From an uncultured Flavobacteriales bacterium (GTDB taxonomy: Bacteria > Bacteroidota > Bacteroidia > Flavobacteriales_D > Crocinitomicaceae): a DNA stretch of 64,000 bases. The notes under the pieces are model-generated. The model saw only the letters and a list, made by a program, of their open reading frames with translations. It was not told the DNA's origin and ran no database searches. This document shows positions 24,294 to 31,733 of this stretch, piece after piece. Made by a program: the position numbers and the translations under genes. Position 1 is the stretch's first letter. Every line of letters begins with the position of its first letter. The stretch spans positions 1 through 64,000 of the forward strand of contig CAJQPA010000026.1 in assembly GCA_905480145.1 (NCBI GenBank). Direction: 5' to 3'.

Positions 24294-25232
24294 ATGAAAC
24301 AAACAACAAATGCTATTTTATTGGTTAGACCAAAGAACATTAGGACCAATGAACAAACGGCATTGAATAATTATTATCAAAAAGACCCCTCTGAATATAC
24401 ATTTAGTGCAACTCAAGAAATGGCCAAAAATGAGTTTGATACTTTCGTTGAAAAACTAAATAGTGTTGGGGTCAAAACTTTAGTCTTTGATTCAAAAGAT
24501 GAAATAGACACACCAGATGCTCACTTTCCCAATAATTGGATTTCTTTTCATGAGAATGGCTCAGTTGTTTTATACCCGATGTTTGCCAAAAACAGAAGGA
24601 ATGAGCGAAGAACAGCGGTTTTGGATTTTGTGAAAGCAAACAAATTTAAAATTGAAAACATTGTTGATTACTCAGACTCTGAAAGAGATGAGCTGTTTTT
24701 AGAAGGAACAGGTAGTTTGATATTGGACAGAACAAACAGGAAAGCATATTGCGCCTTGTCTCAAAGAGCGAATAAAGAATTGGTCTTAAAGTTTTGTTCG
24801 GATTTTGGATACACATCCGTTATTTTTCAAGCCAATCAATCAGTCGATGGTAAACGAAAAGCGATTTATCATACAAATGTAATGATGTGTATCGCGGAGA
24901 CATTTGCCGTTATTTGTCTCGATTCCATAGATGATGAAAAGGAAAAAGAAAATATTCTGAAGCATCTTAAATCTGATAACAAGGAAGTAATCACAATTAC
25001 CGAAGACCAAGTTGATAATTTTGCTGGAAATCTATTACAAGTAACCGGGAAAGATGATGAGCGCTTCTTAGTAATGAGCACATCGGCTTATAATTCCCTA
25101 GGCGCTGAACAAATTTATCGAATAGAACAGTACTGCGAAATTATTCATTCCTCACTCAAAATGATAGAAATGTGCGGAGGAGGTAGTGCTCGTTGTATGA
25201 TGGCAGAAATCTTTCTTAAGCAAGAAGATTAA
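24294..25232 (+). CDS. CtlX-like citrulline ureidase / arginine-deiminase-superfamily hydrolase
   Basis: 312 aa, cytosolic (no signal peptide). The guanidine-modifying fold is recognisable from its motifs: DAHFPNNWISFHENG near residue 80, LEGTGSLILDR near 140, YHTNVMMCIAE with the catalytic His near 193, and the C-terminal CGGGSARCMMAEIF with the nucleophile Cys301. The set matches CtlX, characterised in Francisella as a citrulline ureidase (citrulline to ornithine plus carbamate-derived products); related proteins are annotated only as amidinotransferases or arginine deiminases, so the exact substrate is inferred. It faces a secreted PPAD-like gene convergently with only 33 bp between stops. 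Together they could make and then consume citrulline. Confidence 0.85.
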   Translation: MKQTTNAILLVRPKNIRTNEQTALNNYYQKDPSEYTFSATQEMAKNEFDTFVEKLNSVGVKTLVFDSKDEIDTPDAHFPNNWISFHENGSVVLYPMFAKNRRNERRTAVLDFVKANKFKIENIVDYSDSERDELFLEGTGSLILDRTNRKAYCALSQRANKELVLKFCSDFGYTSVIFQANQSVDGKRKAIYHTNVMMCIAETFAVICLDSIDDEKEKENILKHLKSDNKEVITITEDQVDNFAGNLLQVTGKDDERFLVMSTSAYNSLGAEQIYRIEQYCEIIHSSLKMIEMCGGGSARCMMAEIFLKQED

Positions 25233-25265
25233 ATGACTCTCTCAAGCCACAACGATTTCCTATTC

Positions 25266-27050
25266 TTAACGAATCATTACCTTTTTAGTGATACTTGATT
25301 CTGCTGTTTCTATCACAACAAAATAAGATCCCGCTGCATATTCATGTGCAAGAAAGAAGTATTTAGACTCTCCCATTGGAATTGTTCCCTCATGAATTAT
25401 TTGAATCACTTTTCCTGTTATATCTCTTAACGTTATGGAACCTTCTTGAGCTGAGTTCGATGAAACAGGAACGCAAGTAATTGCAGAAGCTGGATTAGGG
25501 AAAACCTCACTCATGGTAACATTATTCAGTTCATCAATCCCTAGCACATCTAAAACATCAAACTCCCAATGTCCTTCTGGAGCAACGATAGGTCGAACTT
25601 GTGTCTTTCCACTTGTCGCAACCCCTTCAACATAATAATATACAGTAGTTCCAGCAGTTTGTGCAGGAATATTGGCTGACCAGCTATCCCCAGACCCAAC
25701 AGTCATGGCTATAGAAGTATATGGTCCGCCAGCTGCAGTTGACCAATAAAGTGAAGCACTTACAATGCCTGATCTATGCTCAACATCGGCATTTACCATG
25801 TATGGATTCACATCATCAAATGTATCATCAAGTGGTTGATGCGTAATCAGCATTGGATCAGCAACACCTATTGTTTGCGTAATGCAGTGAATGGCGCCAC
25901 TCAACTGAATTAAGTTTTGTCCATTATTATCTACATCAATTCCAACCACATTGTACCCAGGAAGTGCTTCTTCTAATGTTCTAATAGCCGTTGTATCATA
26001 CTCTGTTCTGTATGTAGGCACTAAGACTGTTTTATTGATGAAAACGTTGTTGGCATAAGTTCTATAATATCCTCCGTTATCAGGGTAAGCGCCACCTGTT
26101 GAAGGAGGAACTGTGATGCGAATTACTTTATATGGCGTTCCAAACATTGAATTAAAATTAGACAGCACGTATTGAAGATTGGCTTCAATTTGCGGCCCAT
26201 CAGCAGCACCTGTAGGGTATTCGCTCACTAACAACGTCTCTTCATCCAATAATTTCATGTGCATGTCAATGTGGTGAATTTCGTCATAAGGCAATACGGG
26301 CATTTTGATATAGCGAGAAATCCCCATGTAATCAGACATCATGTCGTCGATTTCAACTTCATCTTTAACCGTTACAAAATAAGGGTTGCCCGCCTCGTTC
26401 TCTTCCAAAATCAATTCGGATGCAAATGCAGTTCCATGTCCATCGCTCATCCAGTTTCCCCCTGTATTTACGAGGTCCGTTGGTGCTTGAGTTGTTGAGT
26501 AAATCGGAATGTTGTGCCATGCTGCATGTGCTTCGGACATGAGGTCGTCATCTGGTCGTGGCCGGTTATAAATCCAATCTACAACGAACAATGAATCAAC
26601 GTCATTTCTATACATCGTATTTGAAGCATAATCACGAATCCAAATACTGTTGTAAGGGACTTCTAAAAAATCTAAGTTTTCATCAGGAACACCGTTGCCC
26701 GATAAAGCAGTTTTAACGCTATTTGAATCCGTACAAGCAATTAAAACTCTACATTCTTCCTGTGCTGCATCTACAATTTGTGATTGAATAGTATTGTATT
26801 GGCCTGTCCATGTTATAACTAAAGTTTGAACTTCCTCCCATTCCGCAGCGCAGCGAATAGATCCACCAGGAGGAGTTTCGATTCCGCGATTTATTTCTGA
26901 TTGATAGTTCTGATAATACTCACTCATTATAAGTTTCTCATCTTCCGTTAGATACTTAGGAAGTGCATTATTTTCTAATGGTGCGTTTTTTTCTTGTGCA
27001 AATAAGGATCCTGTGACACAGAATGTTAGAATTAGGAGGGATAGTTTCAT
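25266..27050 (-). CDS. Secreted peptidylarginine-deiminase (PPAD)-like enzyme with T9SS type-A sorting domain
   Basis: 594 aa. Signal peptide at residues 1-19 (ending SLFAQ), PAD_porph catalytic domain at about 65-400, Ig-like domain at about 410-500 and T9SS C-terminal domain at about 512-594 (SEVFPNPAS, then SYFVVIETAESSITKKVMIR). Catalytic residues are visible: Asp140 (WIRDYA), His260-x-Asp262 (EIHHIDMH), Asn335 (ANNVF) and Cys389 (GAIHCITQ). The Asn-to-Cys spacing of 54 equals the PPAD Asn297/Cys351 spacing as I recall it. Arg163 and Arg165 (YNRPRPDDD) align with the PPAD arginines that hold the C-terminal carboxylate of peptide substrates, which cytosolic agmatine deiminases lack. I infer an exported enzyme that turns peptidyl-arginine into citrulline; agmatine or free arginine cannot be excluded. 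Confidence 0.88.
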   Translation of the reverse strand: MKLSLLILTFCVTGSLFAQEKNAPLENNALPKYLTEDEKLIMSEYYQNYQSEINRGIETPPGGSIRCAAEWEEVQTLVITWTGQYNTIQSQIVDAAQEECRVLIACTDSNSVKTALSGNGVPDENLDFLEVPYNSIWIRDYASNTMYRNDVDSLFVVDWIYNRPRPDDDLMSEAHAAWHNIPIYSTTQAPTDLVNTGGNWMSDGHGTAFASELILEENEAGNPYFVTVKDEVEIDDMMSDYMGISRYIKMPVLPYDEIHHIDMHMKLLDEETLLVSEYPTGAADGPQIEANLQYVLSNFNSMFGTPYKVIRITVPPSTGGAYPDNGGYYRTYANNVFINKTVLVPTYRTEYDTTAIRTLEEALPGYNVVGIDVDNNGQNLIQLSGAIHCITQTIGVADPMLITHQPLDDTFDDVNPYMVNADVEHRSGIVSASLYWSTAAGGPYTSIAMTVGSGDSWSANIPAQTAGTTVYYYVEGVATSGKTQVRPIVAPEGHWEFDVLDVLGIDELNNVTMSEVFPNPASAITCVPVSSNSAQEGSITLRDITGKVIQIIHEGTIPMGESKYFFLAHEYAAGSYFVVIETAESSITKKVMIR

Positions 27051-27164
27051 AGTTATATAGTTTCACTGTAAAGTTATTAAATTAAGGGAAGTAAGCAAAG
27101 TAAGATATTCTAGGCTTAAAATTGATGAGCACCACTAATTAATTTTGTGCGTTAATCTCTGATT

Positions 27165-27185
27165 TATAGTTTGTTTGAAACTATA
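27165..27185. promoter_or_regulatory. Perfect 8-bp inverted repeat in the PPAD-like/membrane-protein intergenic region
   Basis: TATAGTTT, a 5-nt spacer (gtttg), then AAACTATA. The same half-site TATAGTTT recurs at 27056-27063 just upstream of the PPAD-like ATG. The symmetry suggests a dimeric regulator site for the divergent genes, but no partner regulator is visible and the base composition is AT-rich. Confidence 0.35.
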
Positions 27186-27274
27186 TCCGTAAGCGAAATT
27201 TTTGTTAACTTTAATAGAACCAGTCACTATGAAGTCGCTTTTTAAAGGGCCTTCGACAAAGAGAATGTTGTAAA

Positions 27275-27772
27275 ATGAAAACAAGCAGTCAATACTTTTT
27301 TGCTACTCTAATCTTATGCTTTTTAAACCTTTTGGCCTGCGTAGCTTTTGTGGCCCTGCCAATTGAGCCAAATGTGTATTGGTTTGTGTGGTTTATTGTA
27401 TTCGTATGTTTAACAGGAGCGCTAATAACCGTAATATATAAGTGGCTAATTTCTGAGTTATTCCACGAATTTATATTTGAAGTAACAAAAATCTTTATTT
27501 TAATTTTCAGTGTAATTGTAGCTATATTCTTATTGGTAGCTGCTATTGTGGCTTATCCGGCCCCTTGGTTAATCAATCGGTTTGGATATCCAAACCACTG
27601 GCTAATTAAGTGGTTGCGAGCGAACAATTTTTTGTATGATATGAAGGAGGAGGAACAAATAATAAGACCACCAATTATTACATGGCCTCACTTAGACTTG
27701 ACGAATATCATAATCCTACTGGTTTTTTTAATAGTGCTTATACCTATTATTTTTTTGGTTACTGCAGCTTAA
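27275..27772 (+). CDS. Four-TM membrane protein of unknown function
   Basis: 165 aa. Hydrophobic helices lie at about 8-28, 36-55, 70-95 and 140-162. A conserved-looking loop between helices three and four contains YPAPWLINRFGYPNHWLIKW and a short acidic stretch (DMKEEEQ). I do not recognise a family. It is transcribed divergently from the PPAD-like gene across a 224-bp intergenic region that carries an inverted repeat, and it is followed by the OYE gene 108 bp downstream, which has its own promoter. Codon use looks ordinary, so it is probably a real gene. Confidence 0.65.
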   Translation: MKTSSQYFFATLILCFLNLLACVAFVALPIEPNVYWFVWFIVFVCLTGALITVIYKWLISELFHEFIFEVTKIFILIFSVIVAIFLLVAAIVAYPAPWLINRFGYPNHWLIKWLRANNFLYDMKEEEQIIRPPIITWPHLDLTNIIILLVFLIVLIPIIFLVTAA

Positions 27773-27823
27773 CCTTTGCATTGATGAATATTGAGGAAAG
27801 TCAGATATTTATGTGTGTTTGTT

Positions 27824-27841
27824 GTGTGAAAAGTAACACAC
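27824..27841. promoter_or_regulatory. Short inverted repeat (GTGTG-N8-CACAC) upstream of the OYE promoter
   Basis: The 5-bp arms lie directly before the -33 box of the OYE-family gene. Genes of this family are often controlled by TetR- or MarR-type repressors binding such sites; here that is inference only. Confidence 0.25.
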
Positions 27842-27845
27842 CCTT

Positions 27846-27876
27846 TTTGACTTAAACCGCTAAATAGTTACTTTTA
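27846..27876 (+). promoter_or_regulatory. Promoter of the OYE-family gene (-33 TTTG, -7 TACTTTTA)
   Basis: The TTTG at 27846-27849 and the TACTTTTA at 27869-27876 (one mismatch to TAnnTTTG) are 19 nt apart. The box ends 5 nt before the ATG at 27881. Confidence 0.6.
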
Positions 27877-27880
27877 TCAC

Positions 27881-28957
27881 ATGAAACTATTTGAAACTTT
27901 CAAACTCTCAAAACTCAACCTTACTTCTCGAATTGCAATGGCGCCGCTTACAAGGAGGCGAGCCAATAAAGAAAACATACCGTCGCCAATTATGGAAACA
28001 TATTACGGCCAAAGAGCAGGCGCCGGTTTAATAATTGCAGAAGGTACATCTCCATCTCCAAATGGAGTAGGGTACTGTAACATGCCAGGCTTATTTAACA
28101 AAGAACAAATGCAGGCCTGGAAACCATCGACACGCGCAGTTCATAATGAGGGAGGAAAAATATTTTTACAAGTGATGCACACAGGTCGAGTGGGCCATCC
28201 TAATAATTTACCTAAAAACGCAGAACTTTTAGGGCCCTCAGCAATTGAGCAGGTTGGTGAAATTAGCACTTATGACTTTGATCGACAGGAGTATCCCAAA
28301 CCAAAAGAAATGTCTATTGAAGAAATTCATTCAACGATTGAAGAATTTGTAGTTTGCTCAAAACTAGCGATGGAGGCCGGTTTTGACGGGATAGAAATTC
28401 ATGGTGCTCACGGATATTTGCCCAATCAATTCATGAATACATCGAGTAACACAAGAACGGATGAGTACGGTGGAAGTAGATCAAACCGCCTTAGATTTTT
28501 ACTAGAAGTTATAGACGCCTGTGTTAATGCCATTGGGGCTCATAGGGTGGGTTTAAGAATATCCCCCTATAGTTATGCTGATGTAAATGAAGAACCTCAA
28601 GAATTGAAAGAGACTTATATAGAATTGATCAATCACTTAAATAAAAAGAATTTAGCTTATTTACACTTAAGTCATATGGGAGAGGCATTACCTGTCAAGT
28701 TTGATTTATGGAAAGAGCTGCGAAAAAACTATAATGGAACGCTGATGTTGTGCGGAGATTTCACAAAAGAAACAGCAGAGAAAGCGATTCAAGATAATCA
28801 GGCTGATCTTATTGCATTTGGCCGGGACTTTATTGCCAATCCTGATTTCGTAGAACGTTTGAAGAATGATTACCCCTTATCAGAAAGAGATAGAACATTT
28901 TGGTACTCGAATGATTCGGAAGGGTATACAGATTATGAGGTTTATAAAAAACAATAA
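27881..28957 (+). CDS. Old yellow enzyme family NADH:flavin oxidoreductase (alkene reductase)
   Basis: 358 aa, standard for the family, which uses FMN and NAD(P)H to reduce activated C=C bonds, quinones or nitro compounds in the cytosol. Motifs are SRIAMAPLTRRRA near the N-terminus, YYGQRAGAGLIIAEGT, IFLQVMHTGRVGHP, GIEIHGAHGYLPNQF with the substrate-binding His/Asn-type pair, TDEYGGSRSNRLRFLLEV, VGLRISPYS and the C-terminal LIAFGRDFIANPDFVERL. It most resembles the NemA/YqjM-like alkene reductases often annotated in stress regulons. Adjacent genes do not form an obvious pathway. A decayed copy of the C-terminus of a related gene lies 1.2 kb downstream. Confidence 0.93.
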   Translation: MKLFETFKLSKLNLTSRIAMAPLTRRRANKENIPSPIMETYYGQRAGAGLIIAEGTSPSPNGVGYCNMPGLFNKEQMQAWKPSTRAVHNEGGKIFLQVMHTGRVGHPNNLPKNAELLGPSAIEQVGEISTYDFDRQEYPKPKEMSIEEIHSTIEEFVVCSKLAMEAGFDGIEIHGAHGYLPNQFMNTSSNTRTDEYGGSRSNRLRFLLEVIDACVNAIGAHRVGLRISPYSYADVNEEPQELKETYIELINHLNKKNLAYLHLSHMGEALPVKFDLWKELRKNYNGTLMLCGDFTKETAEKAIQDNQADLIAFGRDFIANPDFVERLKNDYPLSERDRTFWYSNDSEGYTDYEVYKKQ

Positions 28958-28982
28958 GAGCTTCTGTGAATAAATTGAATAG

Positions 28983-30086
28983 CTAAGCTTTGGTAGTCTT
29001 TATTTTTAAGGCAACTTCAAGTTGTTTACAGAAATTAGAATGATCATATTTTTTCACCATTTGTTTTAATGCATCGGGGTCGAGTTTCATCTCCGAATCA
29101 ATTATTGAGTCGATTTTATTGGATAAATCATCACTATTCATAGTTTCAAATAAAACACCACCGGTCTCATTTTCTAATAGTTCAGGAGTTCCACCAGCAT
29201 TGCTTCCTAAAACAGGAGTTCCACAAGCAAGAGATTCAATGGTCACCATTCCAAAAGTTTCTGCCTTGGTCGCCATAACTGTCCAGTCTATTGCCGAATA
29301 GAATGTGCTTACATCGCTTCGAAAAGGGCGTATGAAAACACGCTTTTCAATTGAAAGATTTGACGTAAGTCTTTTCATCTGATTGAAATAATCATCCCCT
29401 TCATTCATTGTTGGTTCACCAAGAAATACGATGTTGTAATTTTGATTCTTTGATTTTTTCATTGCTTCAAGCAACAATAGTTGGCCTTTCTGAAGATCAA
29501 ACCGCCCAATTAATCCAAAGGTCAACCCTTTTCCCGGCAGATTTAATTCTTTTCTTGCGTTTTCTTGAGAAGAAATAGAACTGAATTTCTCCAATTCTAA
29601 TCCCAAAGGAATGACCACTAACTTATTTTTAAAACGGGTCATATTCTTGACTTGTTTTTCTAACCAAGGCAATGGACTAACCCAAAGATCTATATAGCTA
29701 AACCTTAAGGTATGTAAAAGGTTTGTCTTTTTAACCCCCAATTGCATTGCCATAATGTAACAGGTCGTAATGTTGCCTTTTAATTTCCGCTTAACGCTTG
29801 CAAGAATGCTCATGTCATAAGTTGAACGAATAATTATATGACTCACGTCATTTTCTTTCAGAATGTTGGCAAGATGAGCGGCCTTGCTGAAATCGTAATA
29901 TTTCTTTTGTTTTTGTACGAGTAATGTCGGAATATTGAGAGATTCCGCTTCGCTTAAAAGACGAGAATTTTCTACACCTATGACAACAACAAGATGTCCA
30001 CGAGCGCGCATCCATTTTGCGTATTGAAGGATGTTCATTTCCAACCCTCCCCAACTTGTTGAACTACAGAAAAAAGCTAATTTCAT
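28983..30086 (-). CDS. Glycosyltransferase family 4 (GT-B fold)
   Basis: 367 aa, no signal peptide. The N-terminal half shows the GT4 start FFCSSTSWGGLEMNILQYAKW. The C-terminal nucleotide-sugar domain shows FGLIGRFDLQKGQLLLLEA, IVFLGEPTMNEGDDYF, VFIRPFRSDVSTFYSAIDW and the family E-x7-E region EAETFGMV-TIESLACGTPVLGSNAGGTPELLE. Such enzymes transfer sugars from nucleotide donors onto glycans or lipids at the cytosolic face of the inner membrane. No polysaccharide operon surrounds it, so its product is unknown. It is convergent with the OYE gene, with 25 bp between them. Confidence 0.9.
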   Translation of the reverse strand: MKLAFFCSSTSWGGLEMNILQYAKWMRARGHLVVVIGVENSRLLSEAESLNIPTLLVQKQKKYYDFSKAAHLANILKENDVSHIIIRSTYDMSILASVKRKLKGNITTCYIMAMQLGVKKTNLLHTLRFSYIDLWVSPLPWLEKQVKNMTRFKNKLVVIPLGLELEKFSSISSQENARKELNLPGKGLTFGLIGRFDLQKGQLLLLEAMKKSKNQNYNIVFLGEPTMNEGDDYFNQMKRLTSNLSIEKRVFIRPFRSDVSTFYSAIDWTVMATKAETFGMVTIESLACGTPVLGSNAGGTPELLENETGGVLFETMNSDDLSNKIDSIIDSEMKLDPDALKQMVKKYDHSNFCKQLEVALKIKTTKA

Positions 30087-30148
30087 TGCACGGTAAAGTT
30101 AAAAGTAATTTTATCCTACTCACACATTCAATGCGCGAAAAACGATAA

Positions 30149-30214
30149 CGTGATTTTATTGATAATCCGGATTTCAAGGATCCTTTAAAGAATGATTACT
30201 CAATCTCAAAATAA
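30149..30214 (+). pseudogene. Relic of the 3' end of an OYE-family gene
   Basis: The reading is RDFIDNPDFKDPLKNDYSIS, then Lys and stop. The intact OYE gene encodes RDFIANPDFVERLKNDYPLS at its C-terminus. About 15 of 21 residues match, while the preceding codon is a stop and no further OYE sequence is seen upstream. The DNA is too diverged to be a recent local copy. Confidence 0.6.
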
Positions 30215-30300
30215 ATAGAATATATTGTAGCTCAATTCACTTAGAATGAAGCACGACTTATGAGAATTTTAAAAAACAAAAGAACTAATTTGTGTTTCAA

Positions 30301-31257
30301 ATGAATCTAGCTTTCAAAAATTATTTGTTAAAAACAACCAAAGCTTCAGCCTGCGAAGAAGTTGAAATTATTCAATCCTTGTGGAGCGGTTACGGAAGAA
30401 TTTCTCGTTATCTACTTGGTGGTTCTTCAGTGAAAACGGTTGTGGTGAAGTACATTTCTCTTCATAAAGTGGAGGAGCACCCAAGAGGGTGGAATTCAAG
30501 TTACGCCCATAATCGCAAGTTGAAATCATACGAGGTTGAAACTTATTGGTACCAGCAATGGAATGAAAGGTGTGATGATCGCTGTGCCGTTCCAAAATTT
30601 CTAGGCTCTTATACCGAGGGAAAAAATCAATGGATTATTTTGGAAGACCTGGATGAAAATTATCCGATTAGGAAAGAGCATATAGATCTTTTAGAAGTTA
30701 AGGTATGTTTGAAATGGCTCGCGAATTTCCATGGAGTTTTCTTAAATGAAAAACCAAATAATTTATGGGAAATAGGAACCTATTGGAACCTAGAAACCCG
30801 CCCTGATGAATTTAAAAAAATTGAACATCAAGAATTAAAATCAAAAGCACGTCATATCGATAAGGTTTTAAACGAGTGCAGCTATCAAACGATAATTCAC
30901 GGTGATGCTAAACTGGCAAACTTTTGTTTTTCTGAAAACGGAGAAAAAGTTGCTGCGGTTGACTTTCAATATGTTGGTGGAGGTTGTGGAATGAAAGATA
31001 TTGCTTATTTCTTGGGAAGTTGTCTCTCTAGTTCTGAATGTGAAATGTACCAAAATGAGTTGTTGAATTTTTATTTTATTGAATTAGAAAAGGCGGTGAA
31101 GGACATTAATTTCAAAGACTTAGAGCATGAATGGCGTAAAATGTATTCTTTTGCTTGCGCAGACTTTACACGATTCTTAATGGGTTGGATGCCTTCTCAT
31201 CAAAAAGTGAACGACTATAACCTCAACTTAATGAAGTCAGTATTGGCAAACATTTAG
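30301..31257 (+). CDS. Aminoglycoside-phosphotransferase/ecdysteroid-kinase-like protein
   Basis: 318 aa from the ATG at 30301; a GTG at 30292 is in frame but adds only three residues. The kinase-like fold is recognisable. The nucleotide-lobe Lys is in TVVVKYISL, the hinge is WIILEDLDENYP, the Brenner motif TIIHGDAKLANFCF carries the catalytic Asp, and the metal-binding Asp is in VAAVDFQYVGGGCGMKDIAYFL. The YVGGGCGMKDIAYFL region and overall length point to the DUF1679/ecdysteroid-kinase-like branch rather than a classical antibiotic phosphotransferase. It probably phosphorylates a small molecule; the substrate is unknown. Nearest neighbours are a glycosyltransferase (divergent) and a VOC protein (convergent). 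Confidence 0.82.
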   Translation: MNLAFKNYLLKTTKASACEEVEIIQSLWSGYGRISRYLLGGSSVKTVVVKYISLHKVEEHPRGWNSSYAHNRKLKSYEVETYWYQQWNERCDDRCAVPKFLGSYTEGKNQWIILEDLDENYPIRKEHIDLLEVKVCLKWLANFHGVFLNEKPNNLWEIGTYWNLETRPDEFKKIEHQELKSKARHIDKVLNECSYQTIIHGDAKLANFCFSENGEKVAAVDFQYVGGGCGMKDIAYFLGSCLSSSECEMYQNELLNFYFIELEKAVKDINFKDLEHEWRKMYSFACADFTRFLMGWMPSHQKVNDYNLNLMKSVLANI

Positions 31258-31288
31258 AAAACATTTGCAATAAGAATAAACACAAGGG

Positions 31289-31708
31289 TTACTTTTGAAA
31301 AATTTGACTTCTATCTTTAAAGGCTTTAAATTCTAGCGCATTATTTTCAGGGTCTAAAAAGAACATGGTCGCCTGTTCTCCGACCTGTCCTTTAAAACGG
31401 ATGTAGGGTTCAATAACAAAAGCAATATTTTTCGCTTTCAATTTCTCAGAGAGCTCCACCCATTTGTCCCACTCTAAAACGACACCAAAATGTGGTACAG
31501 GAACAGCATGGCCATCTACCGAATTCGAAATGGGTTCCGAAATGTTTGCGTCCGCTGGTTTTTCATGAATGACAAACTGATGTCCAAAAAAGTTAAAATC
31601 TACCCAATGCGCCGAACTTCTTCCTTCGTCACATTCTAAAACGTCACGGTAAAATTTTCTGCAAAGAGCAAGGTCTTTGACAGGAATGGCAAGGTGGAAA
31701 GGATTCAT
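31289..31708 (-). CDS. VOC (glyoxalase/dioxygenase-fold) family protein
   Basis: 139 aa with the paired beta-alpha-beta-beta-beta modules of the vicinal-oxygen-chelate superfamily. It begins [22 protein letters not shown] with a metal-ligand His, has [16 protein letters not shown] in the first module, and [20 protein letters not shown] and [16 protein letters not shown] with the last Glu ligand in the second. Family members include glyoxalase I, dioxygenases and fosfomycin or bleomycin resistance proteins, so the substrate cannot be told from sequence alone. It follows the TonB receptor gene on the same strand, with 25 nt between them, and could be co-transcribed with it. Confidence 0.88.
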   Translation of the reverse strand: MNPFHLAIPVKDLALCRKFYRDVLECDEGRSSAHWVDFNFFGHQFVIHEKPADANISEPISNSVDGHAVPVPHFGVVLEWDKWVELSEKLKAKNIAFVIEPYIRFKGQVGEQATMFFLDPENNALEFKAFKDRSQIFQK

Positions 31709-31733
31709 GGTTTTTATTGTTAAAAGTTAATTT

